A program made the position numbers and the translations under genes. Below, in pieces: positions 1 to 5,881 of a stretch of 5,890 nt of DNA (its first letter is position 1; each line of letters starts with the position of its first letter). This DNA is from an uncultured Sphingobacteriales bacterium. GTDB taxonomy: Bacteria; Bacteroidota; Bacteroidia; Chitinophagales; Chitinophagaceae. A model generated the notes under the pieces. The model did not search any database. It was not told the DNA's origin and worked only from the letters and a program-made list of their open reading frames with translations. The stretch spans positions 1-5,890 of the forward strand of contig CAMPKG010000210.1 of NCBI GenBank assembly GCA_946887085.1, in the 5' to 3' direction.

Positions 1-320
1 ATAATACAATCCTCAACATTCTTTGCGAGGTGTTCAGGGGCTTTTTCGTTTTTCATGAAGATGCGCATGATTTCGACGCTTTTTTCCTCATGTTTATCTA
101 TTTCCGCAAAAAGATGTCCCGTGTCGTGGAACCATGCCGCTATATATACGGTCAGCATTTCCTCGTCGGATAGCTGGTAATGCGCGGCAATTTCCTGTGT
201 CCGTGCTACCACCTGTTCGGTGTGCTCTATGTTGTGGAACAGCAGGTTCGGGCTCGGATACTCATCGAAGAGATCCCTCACATAAGTTTCCGCATTTTTG
301 TATAAGACGTTGCCAGACAT
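1..320 (-). CDS. HD-domain phosphohydrolase, N-terminal part (3' end beyond the window)
   Basis: Reading leftward from the ATG at 318-320, 106 codons stay open to the window edge. The visible protein carries an HD-type metal-dependent phosphohydrolase signature: FHNIEHTEQVV (H29, H33) followed by AAWFHDTGH (H65-D66, H69) and a downstream KHEEKS segment (H77). HD proteins use these His/Asp residues to bind metal ions and hydrolyse phosphomonoesters or phosphodiesters, often of nucleotides. No signal peptide is visible, so this part is probably cytoplasmic. The pattern FHN..HT...V / AAWFHDTG / HEEKS resembles the N-terminal HD domain of Bacteroidota proteins that continue into a two-helix membrane domain annotated as a Pycsar-system effector (PycTM, formerly DUF5706). 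That part would lie outside the window, so this identity is an inference from memory of the family. The start lies 2 bp after the stop of the upstream outer-membrane protein gene, with no Shine-Dalgarno sequence, which suggests translational coupling. HD identity is firm; substrate and C-terminal domain are unknown. Confidence 0.85.
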   Translation of the reverse strand, partial: MSGNVLYKNAETYVRDLFDEYPSPNLLFHNIEHTEQVVARTQEIAAHYQLSDEEMLTVYIAAWFHDTGHLFAEIDKHEEKSVEIMRIFMKNEKAPEHLAKNVEDCI

Positions 321-322
321 AA

Positions 323-2947
323 TCAGAATATTAGATTGATCTTAGTACCCAATGAAATATTGAACAATGTTTCCTCAGGCGATATTCCTGCCGTTGCCGA
401 CAGGATAAATATGTTAAATGGCAAATAATACAACCCGCCTCCATAGGAGTGGTGCCATGTGTCAGACGTTTCATTTCTCATCCAGACTTTTCCGACATCA
501 TTAAAACCGATCACCCCAAGCGTACCCGGAAAGAGATAGGAACGGATGTCTGCAACCTTAACACGAAGCTCGAGATTGTTGTACGCAGAGGATGATCCTG
601 CAAACCGAGTTTTCCGGTATCCCCTCAGGTTTGTGTTCGCTCCGAGAGTCATCGCCTGGAAGTATTCAAAGCGATCGCTGAAGATGTGGCCACCACCAAG
701 GCGTAACACACCGATCACTTTTGATCGGTAAAGATCTTTGTAAATAGTGAGGTCTGACTGTGCACGTGCCAGTGGGCGGCTGTTATGGGTCAGTCCGCTG
801 AGGTGTAATAAATCGTTTGACCACAACATACCTCTTGTTGGGAACGTTTCGTTGTTTATGCTATTGACCGCAAGATTGAGTCTGCCACCAGCATAGGTTT
901 TTGTGCTGTATATATTTGATGAATCGAGGCCGACAAGTTCTGGCCGACCGAGAATACGTTTTGAATTATCGCTATGATTGTTCCAATAGTGGTAAAACGA
1001 AGGGCCTAGTGAAACGCTGAATGTTTTGGTAACATCGTATTTTAGTGCTGCGTCGGTCTGTAAGTACTTGTAGCGTGCACGGTAGAAATACATGTCCGTG
1101 TTTGGCGAACGTTTTGTTTCGTTGCCCAGCCCGAAAAAGTTTGCAAGTGCTGGTGCCTGGAGTTCTGCTGCTGCTATTAGGTCTAGTTTACCAATAACGT
1201 CAGTAAAAACACCGGCATATCGGATTTGATAAGCTTTCCCAAGAAAGGAATATAGAGTGGTTAACCGATTTTCAGAAGCGAATGGTTGCTTATCGAAAGA
1301 ATGGGTATGTTGCCTGAACCCCACCCCGGCCAGCAAGCCATCTTCGGTGTTAAAGCCGATATTGATAAGCGGGAATGCCTGGTTGTATTGGTAGTCTATA
1401 TCGTCTGGCCTGTAGCGGGTGAAGTGTGGATACCTGGAGGACCTGTTTTTAGGATTAGTGCCTGTAAGATAACTTGCTTCAGCAGTGCCATCGTATAGAT
1501 AAACACGTTTGTCGGCATTGAAAAAGAAACTATCTGTCCCTTCACCACCTACTACCCGAAGTTTTATGTCGTTCGCTGACTTGTGTACCTTGAACACGTC
1601 GTTACCCTTAAAGCCAAACAGTCTTATTTCTTTTGTTTCTCCGGGGTCGAAACTGCGCGAATAGATCGTAAATGGCATTCCCGACTTATCGCTGCCAAGT
1701 ACTTTCACCTTTGTGCGCCCGTTTCCAGCCGATACAATGAAATGTTCCTGTTCATTGGTGCCGAAAATATTTACCCGCTTCGATAGGAATTTGTAATAGG
1801 CCATTCCGGCTTTTGATAACTCGTTCCGACGACTTCTGAGTTTTGCAGTTATTTCAGGGCCGTGTACCGGAAATATTTCAGGCGGTAGTTGGCCAACTGC
1901 TTCCGTTATTACTTCATCAGTAACGGCATTAGTGAAGTTACCGATGGTTGTTTTCCAGGTTGTTTCGTCCAATTCGTTCAGGAACATACGGTCAAAATTC
2001 CTTGCTGAAAAGCCCAGCCAATTGATTTTTTTTATTGAATAGCGCAGTCCTTTCATAAAAGGCAGCTTGCGCATTGTTGCAAATTTCATTGCCAGGCCAT
2101 CGGAGTAAAAAAAAGCCTGGTCGCGGTCGACGGGTATGGGATAGTATATTCTGCCCTTACCTGTATCGATTACCCCCCAGCGCCATTGATCGATGTGCCG
2201 GTCCCAATCGGCGATCAGTATATCGAGCAGGCGTGCTTTCAGCAATGATTGCTGGTCAATACGATGGTCGTTGTCTTCCATGATGTTTTCCATCAACTTT
2301 TCTGAATTCCGCGATTCGGAATTATCCGGTGTCGCGTCCTTCGTCTCCAGGATCATCACTTTGTTGGCAAGAAGCCTTCTGTACTCACCAAGTACCGGAT
2401 CGTCAGGTACAAAATAAAACCCGGGTTCGCTGTGAGGTATGTCAGCCGCCAACGCAATTGCCGGAACAGTCAATGGAGCGTAAGGGTGTGCGGCGGAGAT
2501 CATGTCTTGTACAATATCCAGCGCCACAGGAATTTGCAGATTTGCAGGCAATACTTTAGTGGGATCTTTGTCAACTGTTCGTAGTTTCCACTCTTTGCCA
2601 GTTTTATCTTTCAATGTTACAGAATGTGTTTGCTTACCACCCCCTGACTCGGTTATCGTCAACCCACCAAGAGTATTGTTGATATCGAATATTCTTGTTC
2701 TGACCGGTATGCTCCATTCCTCCCGGTAATTTTTGCCCAGGAATAATCGCTTGAAGAACGATGGATTGCCGTATTGAAGGCTCGCGGGAACGAGTGCAAA
2801 TGAATCGTCGACAGCGACAGGGTGGGTTTGCGCTATGGCTTCACCACGCAGCGAATCGTCTTCAACTACATGCTGGTGATCGCGTAGCTGCGCAGACGCC
2901 TTTGCTATCCCTAAAACATATATAAATACAATGAGTATCTCTTTCAT
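323..2947 (-). CDS. BamA/TamA-like (Omp85) outer-membrane protein with kinase-like N-terminal region
   Basis: This 874-residue protein starts with a signal peptide (hydrophobic 4-15, AxA site at 17-19, mature N-terminus near Q20). Residues 60-400 are the globular region that Bacteroidota place before an Omp85 barrel, often behind a calcineurin-type phosphoesterase domain that is absent here. It holds LGKNYREEW (70-78), a glycine loop at 102-104, GKEWKLRTVDKDP (117-129), ISAAHPYAP (150-158), DWDRHIDQWRW (247-257) and PVDRDQAFF (272-280). Residues 441-475 contain two glycine/aspartate motifs, GFKGNDVF and GGEGTDSF. From about 520 to 874 the alternating pattern fits a 16-strand barrel, with the Omp85 loop-6 motif RGY at 775-777 and a C-terminal Phe, the usual outer-membrane signature. 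No POTRA repeats are recognisable, so a core BamA role is unlikely; surface display or export of the N-terminal domain is possible. The ATG overlaps the stop of the upstream lipoprotein gene (ATGA), and the HD gene follows after 2 bp. Barrel identity is firm; function is unknown. Confidence 0.9.
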   Translation of the reverse strand: MKEILIVFIYVLGIAKASAQLRDHQHVVEDDSLRGEAIAQTHPVAVDDSFALVPASLQYGNPSFFKRLFLGKNYREEWSIPVRTRIFDINNTLGGLTITESGGGKQTHSVTLKDKTGKEWKLRTVDKDPTKVLPANLQIPVALDIVQDMISAAHPYAPLTVPAIALAADIPHSEPGFYFVPDDPVLGEYRRLLANKVMILETKDATPDNSESRNSEKLMENIMEDNDHRIDQQSLLKARLLDILIADWDRHIDQWRWGVIDTGKGRIYYPIPVDRDQAFFYSDGLAMKFATMRKLPFMKGLRYSIKKINWLGFSARNFDRMFLNELDETTWKTTIGNFTNAVTDEVITEAVGQLPPEIFPVHGPEITAKLRSRRNELSKAGMAYYKFLSKRVNIFGTNEQEHFIVSAGNGRTKVKVLGSDKSGMPFTIYSRSFDPGETKEIRLFGFKGNDVFKVHKSANDIKLRVVGGEGTDSFFFNADKRVYLYDGTAEASYLTGTNPKNRSSRYPHFTRYRPDDIDYQYNQAFPLINIGFNTEDGLLAGVGFRQHTHSFDKQPFASENRLTTLYSFLGKAYQIRYAGVFTDVIGKLDLIAAAELQAPALANFFGLGNETKRSPNTDMYFYRARYKYLQTDAALKYDVTKTFSVSLGPSFYHYWNNHSDNSKRILGRPELVGLDSSNIYSTKTYAGGRLNLAVNSINNETFPTRGMLWSNDLLHLSGLTHNSRPLARAQSDLTIYKDLYRSKVIGVLRLGGGHIFSDRFEYFQAMTLGANTNLRGYRKTRFAGSSSAYNNLELRVKVADIRSYLFPGTLGVIGFNDVGKVWMRNETSDTWHHSYGGGLYYLPFNIFILSATAGISPEETLFNISLGTKINLIF

Positions 2948-3825
2948 TTTTTGATTCGCGCCTTATTGTATTGGAAGACCATGATATTGGCTACACCAAT
3001 GTCGGCGGCTTCGTTCGAAATGATCATATTACCTGCAGGTGTAAAGCACATGCCTTCAGGTTGCTTGAAATCTGACGAGAGCTTATAAATGCCTTTCGGG
3101 TTGCCATCATTGTCGCATATCACGAAAAGTTTGTTGACGGACGAAACGACGTATAGTTCGCCTGTAATTGGATTAATGCCTGCGGCCGACGGCTTGAATT
3201 TGATCTTTTTTTCCTCCATCATTTCAGCAATGCGCTTCGAGTTTATCGTGAAGGAACTGTCGCTGTACTGGAATGTCCACGGGTCAAACGTGAAAGTGCT
3301 GAGGAATTTCTTTTTGTCAGTTTCGCAGTCTTTACAGATGAGCGTGAGCTTTTTTCTGAAGTGGTCGAAATAAAGTATTTCGAACTCGTTGCCACTTTGT
3401 CGCGGAAAGGAGTATTCATTTAGAAAAAGCGAGTCGGTGGAGATGAATTTAAAGCTGATGATGTTGCCATTGCTTTTCAGCACATAAAATATACTGTCCA
3501 GTAAAACAACATCCTCAAAGTCGCCCCCATCCGCAAATTTCCATTTTTTGATATCCGCAGCACTGTTAGGTGCTATTTTGTACAGCCAGCCCCGCTCATC
3601 GTTGATGGCAAATATGCTGGTATCCTTGGGATGAAACGCCACTCCGGATATTTCGTCCAGTTCGATAGGTAGTTTGATGACATGGGGCTTGTTCAGGTCA
3701 TAACCCGGGGGGCTTTCCGACCTGCTGTTTACACCAATACTATTACAGCCGACAATAAACATCATCAAAAACACCAATTGCGGACATATTCGTAAGATGC
3801 GTCTATTTGTATAACTATTTGTCAT
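2944..3825 (-). CDS. SdiA-regulated-type beta-propeller lipoprotein
   Basis: The protein has 293 residues from the ATG at 3823-3825. The reading frame extends 13 codons further to a TTG at 3862-3864, but the ATG is preferred because it gives a compact lipoprotein signal: positive N-terminus (R8, R9, R12), hydrophobic LVFLMMFIV and lipobox IVGC with the lipidated Cys at 27. The mature part resembles the SdiA-regulated/phytase-like six-bladed propeller family: LDEISGVAF (55-63), INDERG (74-79), GDFEDV (101-106), NEFE (146-149), KPSAAGINP (211-219), QPEGMCF (255-261) and SNEA (270-273). These acidic loop residues sit where the family is thought to bind metal. No enzymatic activity is proven for the family to my knowledge; similar proteins have been called esterase-like or phytase-like. 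It is first in the leftward operon and its TGA overlaps the start codon of the barrel gene by 4 bp, so the two proteins are probably made in a fixed ratio and may act together at the outer membrane. Family assignment is good; role is unknown. Confidence 0.85.
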   Translation of the reverse strand: MTNSYTNRRILRICPQLVFLMMFIVGCNSIGVNSRSESPPGYDLNKPHVIKLPIELDEISGVAFHPKDTSIFAINDERGWLYKIAPNSAADIKKWKFADGGDFEDVVLLDSIFYVLKSNGNIISFKFISTDSLFLNEYSFPRQSGNEFEILYFDHFRKKLTLICKDCETDKKKFLSTFTFDPWTFQYSDSSFTINSKRIAEMMEEKKIKFKPSAAGINPITGELYVVSSVNKLFVICDNDGNPKGIYKLSSDFKQPEGMCFTPAGNMIISNEAADIGVANIMVFQYNKARIKK

Positions 3826-3950
3826 TACGTGAAATAGCTTTGGCCTGTGCAATAAACTATACAAATCTGTTGCCGTGAGGGAAATAGCTAGCTCAGCCTT
3901 AGCCAGTGCTTACCTATTATAATAAATGGGAAAAAAAATCTACACGTTCT

Positions 3951-3958
3951 TACTTTTG
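3951..3958 (+). promoter_or_regulatory. Candidate Bacteroidota -7 promoter element for the rightward unit
   Basis: TACTTTTG matches the Bacteroidota sigma factor -7 consensus TAnnTTTG at all six defined positions and lies 107 bp before the ATG of the CpsB-like gene. No good TTG appears at the expected -33 distance, since that stretch is the A-run at 3931-3938, so this rests on the -7 element alone. If used, the transcript would begin near 3964 and carry a leader of roughly 100 nt. Confidence 0.4.
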
Positions 3959-4016
3959 CAAATCCATGAAAAGCAGCCCGATAATGCGTTTATAGATTTA
4001 CCTTTAGGAGTGTAAT

Positions 4017-4029
4017 TGCCAGCCTGGCA
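4017..4029 (+). other. Short inverted repeat in the leader of the CpsB-like gene
   Basis: TGCCA-GCC-TGGCA forms a perfect 5-bp stem with a 3-nt loop, about 37 bp before the ATG at 4066. No T-run follows, so it is not an intrinsic terminator. It could be a small mRNA hairpin or a dyad operator near the divergent promoters. A stem this short can arise by chance. Confidence 0.25.
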
Positions 4030-4065
4030 TAGATATGGGATGCGTTAAGCTACTTAAATTTCAAT

Positions 4066-4845
4066 ATGTTATCAAAGTTATTCGGGTTCGGGAAGAGTAA
4101 GGAGGCCAGGGAGGCCGGTGCACATCCGCCGGTGGGTAGTTGGGCTTTTTTAGGTACGGATATGCACTCGCATCTCATTCCCGGGATCGATGATGGCGCC
4201 CAGACAATTGATGAAAGTATACAGCTCATTGAGCGATTGAGGGACATGGGATATAAAAACCTGATAACCACGCCTCACATCAAATTCGATCATTATCCCA
4301 ATACATCGGCCGTTATACAACAGGGATTGCAAGATCTCAAAAAAGCGCTGGCTGAAAGGGAAATTGACATGCCGATAAAGGCTGCCGCGGAATATTATAT
4401 AGACGACCATTTCATGGATCTGTTGGAGCGAAAGGATCTGCTGACCGTTAAAGACAATGAGGTGTTGGTAGAAATATCTTTTATGATAGAACCCATACAA
4501 TTTCACGAAATACTTTTCCAAATACAGCTCGCGGGTTATCGGCCGATACTGGCGCATCCGGAGCGGTATGCTTTCTATCATGAAAAAAAAGATGCGTATA
4601 ATGATCTGAAGAATAGGGGTTGTCTTTTGCAGCTAAATGTTCTGGCTCTTAGCGGTTATTATGGCAAGCCCGTCAGGCAGGTGGCGGAAAAGAGCCTGAA
4701 AGAAGGTTTATACGCATATTGTGGAACGGATATGCATCACATAAGGCATGCGGACGGCATGTATAATATGTTATCTGACAATATATTAAAAGAACTGGAG
4801 GTATATCCTTTCCATAATTCCAGACTGGAAGTACCCGTGGTTTAG
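4066..4845 (+). CDS. CpsB/YwqE-like PHP-family tyrosine-protein phosphatase, capsule biosynthesis
   Basis: This 259-residue protein has the full metal-binding set of the PHP superfamily as found in CpsB/CapC/YwqE phosphatases: TDMHSHLIPGIDDG (31-44, H34, H36, D42-D43), ITTPH (67-71, H71), AAEYY (107-111, E109), LAHPERY (162-168, H164) and CGTDMHH (219-225, D222, H224). The family dephosphorylates the tyrosine-rich tail of bacterial BY-kinases that control chain length and export of capsule or exopolysaccharide, in the cytoplasm at the inner membrane. The catalytic region begins only at residue 30, after a basic, partly hydrophobic leader (MLSKLFGFGKSK) not present in the Firmicutes proteins and common in Bacteroidota. 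It may help membrane association, which is inference. Start choice: an in-frame TAG lies at 4030-4032 and no other ATG, GTG or TTG follows it before 4066. The upstream sequence is AT-rich without a Shine-Dalgarno motif. No BY-kinase gene is in the window; one is expected further right. Family assignment is firm; the actual substrate is inferred. Confidence 0.93.
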   Translation: MLSKLFGFGKSKEAREAGAHPPVGSWAFLGTDMHSHLIPGIDDGAQTIDESIQLIERLRDMGYKNLITTPHIKFDHYPNTSAVIQQGLQDLKKALAEREIDMPIKAAAEYYIDDHFMDLLERKDLLTVKDNEVLVEISFMIEPIQFHEILFQIQLAGYRPILAHPERYAFYHEKKDAYNDLKNRGCLLQLNVLALSGYYGKPVRQVAEKSLKEGLYAYCGTDMHHIRHADGMYNMLSDNILKELEVYPFHNSRLEVPVV

Positions 4846-4863
4846 GCCATCGGGGCGGTTTTT
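4834..4863 (+). terminator. Possible weak intrinsic terminator overlapping the CpsB-like stop codon
   Basis: CCCGTGG (4834-4840) pairs with CCA-T-CGGG (4847-4854) around a TTTAGG loop, giving a 7-bp stem with one bulged T. The stop TAG (4843-4845) is inside the loop. Four bases later comes TTTTT (4859-4863). The stem is imperfect and the GCGG before the T-run is unusual, so this may be a partial terminator that reduces rather than stops read-through into the regulator and UpxY genes. Confidence 0.35.
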
Positions 4864-4988
4864 ACGCTTTTTATCCGTTTTCTCAAAAATCCTTGTTAAT
4901 TTCCATCTAAAATTGAGTAATAATTTTACTCGCTTTTTGTAAGCGCTGTGACTTACGTTGGCGAAGCCATGCCCGAAAAAACTGTCCG
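4846..4988 (+). promoter_or_regulatory. Leader/spacer upstream of the regulator-UpxY pair with three consecutive small hairpins
   Basis: This 143-bp non-coding spacer contains three short perfect stems close together: GAGTAA/TTACTC (4915-4920 with 4926-4931), CGCTT/AAGCG (4931-4935 with 4941-4945; it shares base 4931 with the first) and TGGC/GCCA (4959-4962 with 4966-4969). A one-mismatch -7 candidate, TAAAATTG (4908-4915), overlaps the first stem. The region could be a promoter plus a structured 5' leader for the regulator-UpxY genes. UpxY-family factors act in operon leaders in Bacteroides, so RNA structure here would be meaningful, but the stems are small and the assignment is tentative. 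Confidence 0.35.
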
Positions 4989-5525
4989 ATGTTAGAAACG
5001 CTCATCTCATCCAGAACTCGCATTAAGCTGCTGCTGCGATTTTTCCTGAATCCCGGTACTACCGCATATTTGCGCGGTTTGGCAGAAGAGTTTAATGAGA
5101 GTACCAATTCTATACGTATCGAGCTCAACCGGTTTGAAGGCGCAGGGATGCTTTTATCTGAAAACAAAGGCAATAAAAAACTCTATAAGGCTAACAGCAA
5201 GTACCCTTTGCTTGGCGACCTTCACAGCATTCTGCTGAAACATATCGGCGTTGACCGTATCATAGAAGTAGTGATCGAACGAATGGGACAGCTGGATAAA
5301 ATGTACTTGGCGGGGGATTATGCAACAGGCAAAGATAGCGGCGTTATCGATCTTGTATTTGTTGGCGATATTGATAAGGTGTATTTAATTAACCTTGTGA
5401 CCAAGGCAGAGAAGATGATAGACAGGAAACTGAGATTTCTGACGTATGAGACCGAAGAATGGAATAGCATGATGCACCTGAAGGACAGGGGAAAATATTT
5501 GCTGCTCTGGGAAAATAAGAACTAA
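4989..5525 (+). CDS. Winged-helix regulator with degenerate nucleotidyltransferase-like C-terminal domain
   Basis: The protein has 178 residues. Residues 1-70 form a winged helix-turn-helix: SSRTRIKLLLRFFLNP (7-22), YLRGLAEEF (27-35) as the positioning helix, NESTNSIRIELNRFEGAGML (36-55) with the recognition helix, and a wing ending in GNKKLYKAN (61-69). This resembles ArsR/MarR-like domains with DNA-binding potential. Residues 100-155 look like a small pol-beta/MNT-type nucleotidyltransferase fold: YLAGDYATGKDSGVIDLVFVGD (106-127). The usual GS...SDxD catalytic pattern is reduced to GD...SGVID, leaving only D121 clear, so the domain is probably inactive and used for ligand or protein binding. 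Closely similar proteins of about 180 residues sit directly before UpxY/NusG-like genes in many Bacteroidota surface-polysaccharide loci, as here: its TAA is followed after 2 bp by the UpxY start. The ATG follows an A-rich stretch (GAAAAAACTG) and no better start is visible. A role in controlling the polysaccharide operon is inferred from context. Confidence 0.85.
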   Translation: MLETLISSRTRIKLLLRFFLNPGTTAYLRGLAEEFNESTNSIRIELNRFEGAGMLLSENKGNKKLYKANSKYPLLGDLHSILLKHIGVDRIIEVVIERMGQLDKMYLAGDYATGKDSGVIDLVFVGDIDKVYLINLVTKAEKMIDRKLRFLTYETEEWNSMMHLKDRGKYLLLWENKN

Positions 5526-5527
5526 TA

Positions 5528-5881
5528 ATGCCCTGGTACGTACTATACACTAAACCTAAGAACGAAAAAAAAGTAACAAAACTATTGCAGGAAAAAGGCG
5601 TGGAGGTTTACTGCCCCATCAGGGAAGAGATCAGGCAATGGAGTGACAGGAAGAAGAAAGTAGCCGAACCGGTATTTAAGTCTTACATTTTTGTTTTTCT
5701 GAATGATTATAAAGAGGAAAATGTAACTGTACTAAGTACACCTGGTACCGTGCGATTTTTATGGTGGAACAAAAGGCCCGGCTTAGTTCGCGATAAGGAG
5801 ATACAGGACATAAAAGACTTTCTCAATAACTATCGTGACGCAGAGATCAATATGGAATTCAATGCCGGTGAATCAGTGTAA
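5528..5881 (+). CDS. UpxY-family NusG-like transcription antiterminator, stopping at the NGN/KOW junction
   Basis: The 117 residues form a NusG N-terminal (NGN) domain: PWYVLYTKPKNEKKV (2-16), YCPI (28-31), RQWSDRKKKV (36-45), PVFKSYIFV (48-56), TPGTVRFLWW (71-80) and DKEIQDIKDFL (89-99). UpxY proteins are specialised NusG paralogues that bind RNA polymerase and prevent premature termination in their own capsule operon. They normally run to about 160-175 residues with a C-terminal KOW domain. Here the frame ends in GESV followed by TAA (5879-5881), just where family members read G-D/E-x-V-K/R-V, and the same frame continues GTG-GAG-GAA (V-E-E). One change, AAA to TAA, would explain this, so the gene may be interrupted; sequencing error or a genuinely short protein remain possible. 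GGAGGAA at 5884-5890 could alternatively be a ribosome-binding site for a next gene. The ATG is 2 bp after the regulator's stop, so the two are probably translationally coupled. Confidence 0.85.
   Translation: MPWYVLYTKPKNEKKVTKLLQEKGVEVYCPIREEIRQWSDRKKKVAEPVFKSYIFVFLNDYKEENVTVLSTPGTVRFLWWNKRPGLVRDKEIQDIKDFLNNYRDAEINMEFNAGESV

Larger units (their letters stand above)
3826..4065. promoter_or_regulatory. Divergent intergenic region between the lipoprotein operon and the polysaccharide locus
   Basis: These 240 bp separate two divergently transcribed units and must carry promoters for both. On the plus strand there is a perfect TAnnTTTG element (separate entry). For the minus strand the best candidate is CAGATTTG, read leftward from 3869 to 3862, one mismatch from TAnnTTTG and about 36 bp before the preferred ATG. 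It has no convincing -33 TTG and is weak. A run of eight A's lies at 3931-3938, and a short hairpin at 4017-4029. No tRNA, small RNA or coding sequence is evident. Confidence 0.5.

Noticed and set aside
134..2729. Several 60-76 codon open frames on the plus strand opposite the HD and barrel genes
   Set aside because: All are shadows of long, well-supported minus-strand genes and contain no motifs.
3089..3373. 94-codon open frame on the plus strand inside the lipoprotein gene
   Set aside because: It lies wholly antisense to a well-supported SdiA-regulated-type gene, has no recognisable domain and low-complexity composition, and fits no operon.
3886..3893. AGCTAGCT-type palindrome at about 3886-3893 as an operator or invertible-promoter boundary
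   Set aside because: It is only eight bases, and no matching inverted partner was found in the window, so there is no evidence for an invertible promoter as in Bacteroides capsule loci.
3931..3938. Run of eight A's (T's on the minus strand) as a terminator
   Set aside because: It lies between divergent promoters, where no transcript should end, and no GC-rich stem precedes it on either strand. An A-tract near a promoter is more likely.
3966..3995. Nine-codon leader frame (MKSSPIMRL) right after the plus-strand promoter candidate
   Set aside because: It is very short, has no ribosome-binding site and no run of regulatory codons. It would be almost leaderless, so chance is the simplest explanation.
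4150..4581. 143-codon open frame on the minus strand
   Set aside because: It is antisense to the CpsB-like gene across its conserved PHP motifs. The translation has no family resemblance and its openness is explained by the codon use of the real gene.
4907..5173. 88-codon open frame on the minus strand covering the 4846-4988 spacer
   Set aside because: Most of it is antisense to the winged-helix regulator, and the part in the spacer shows no protein-like signal.
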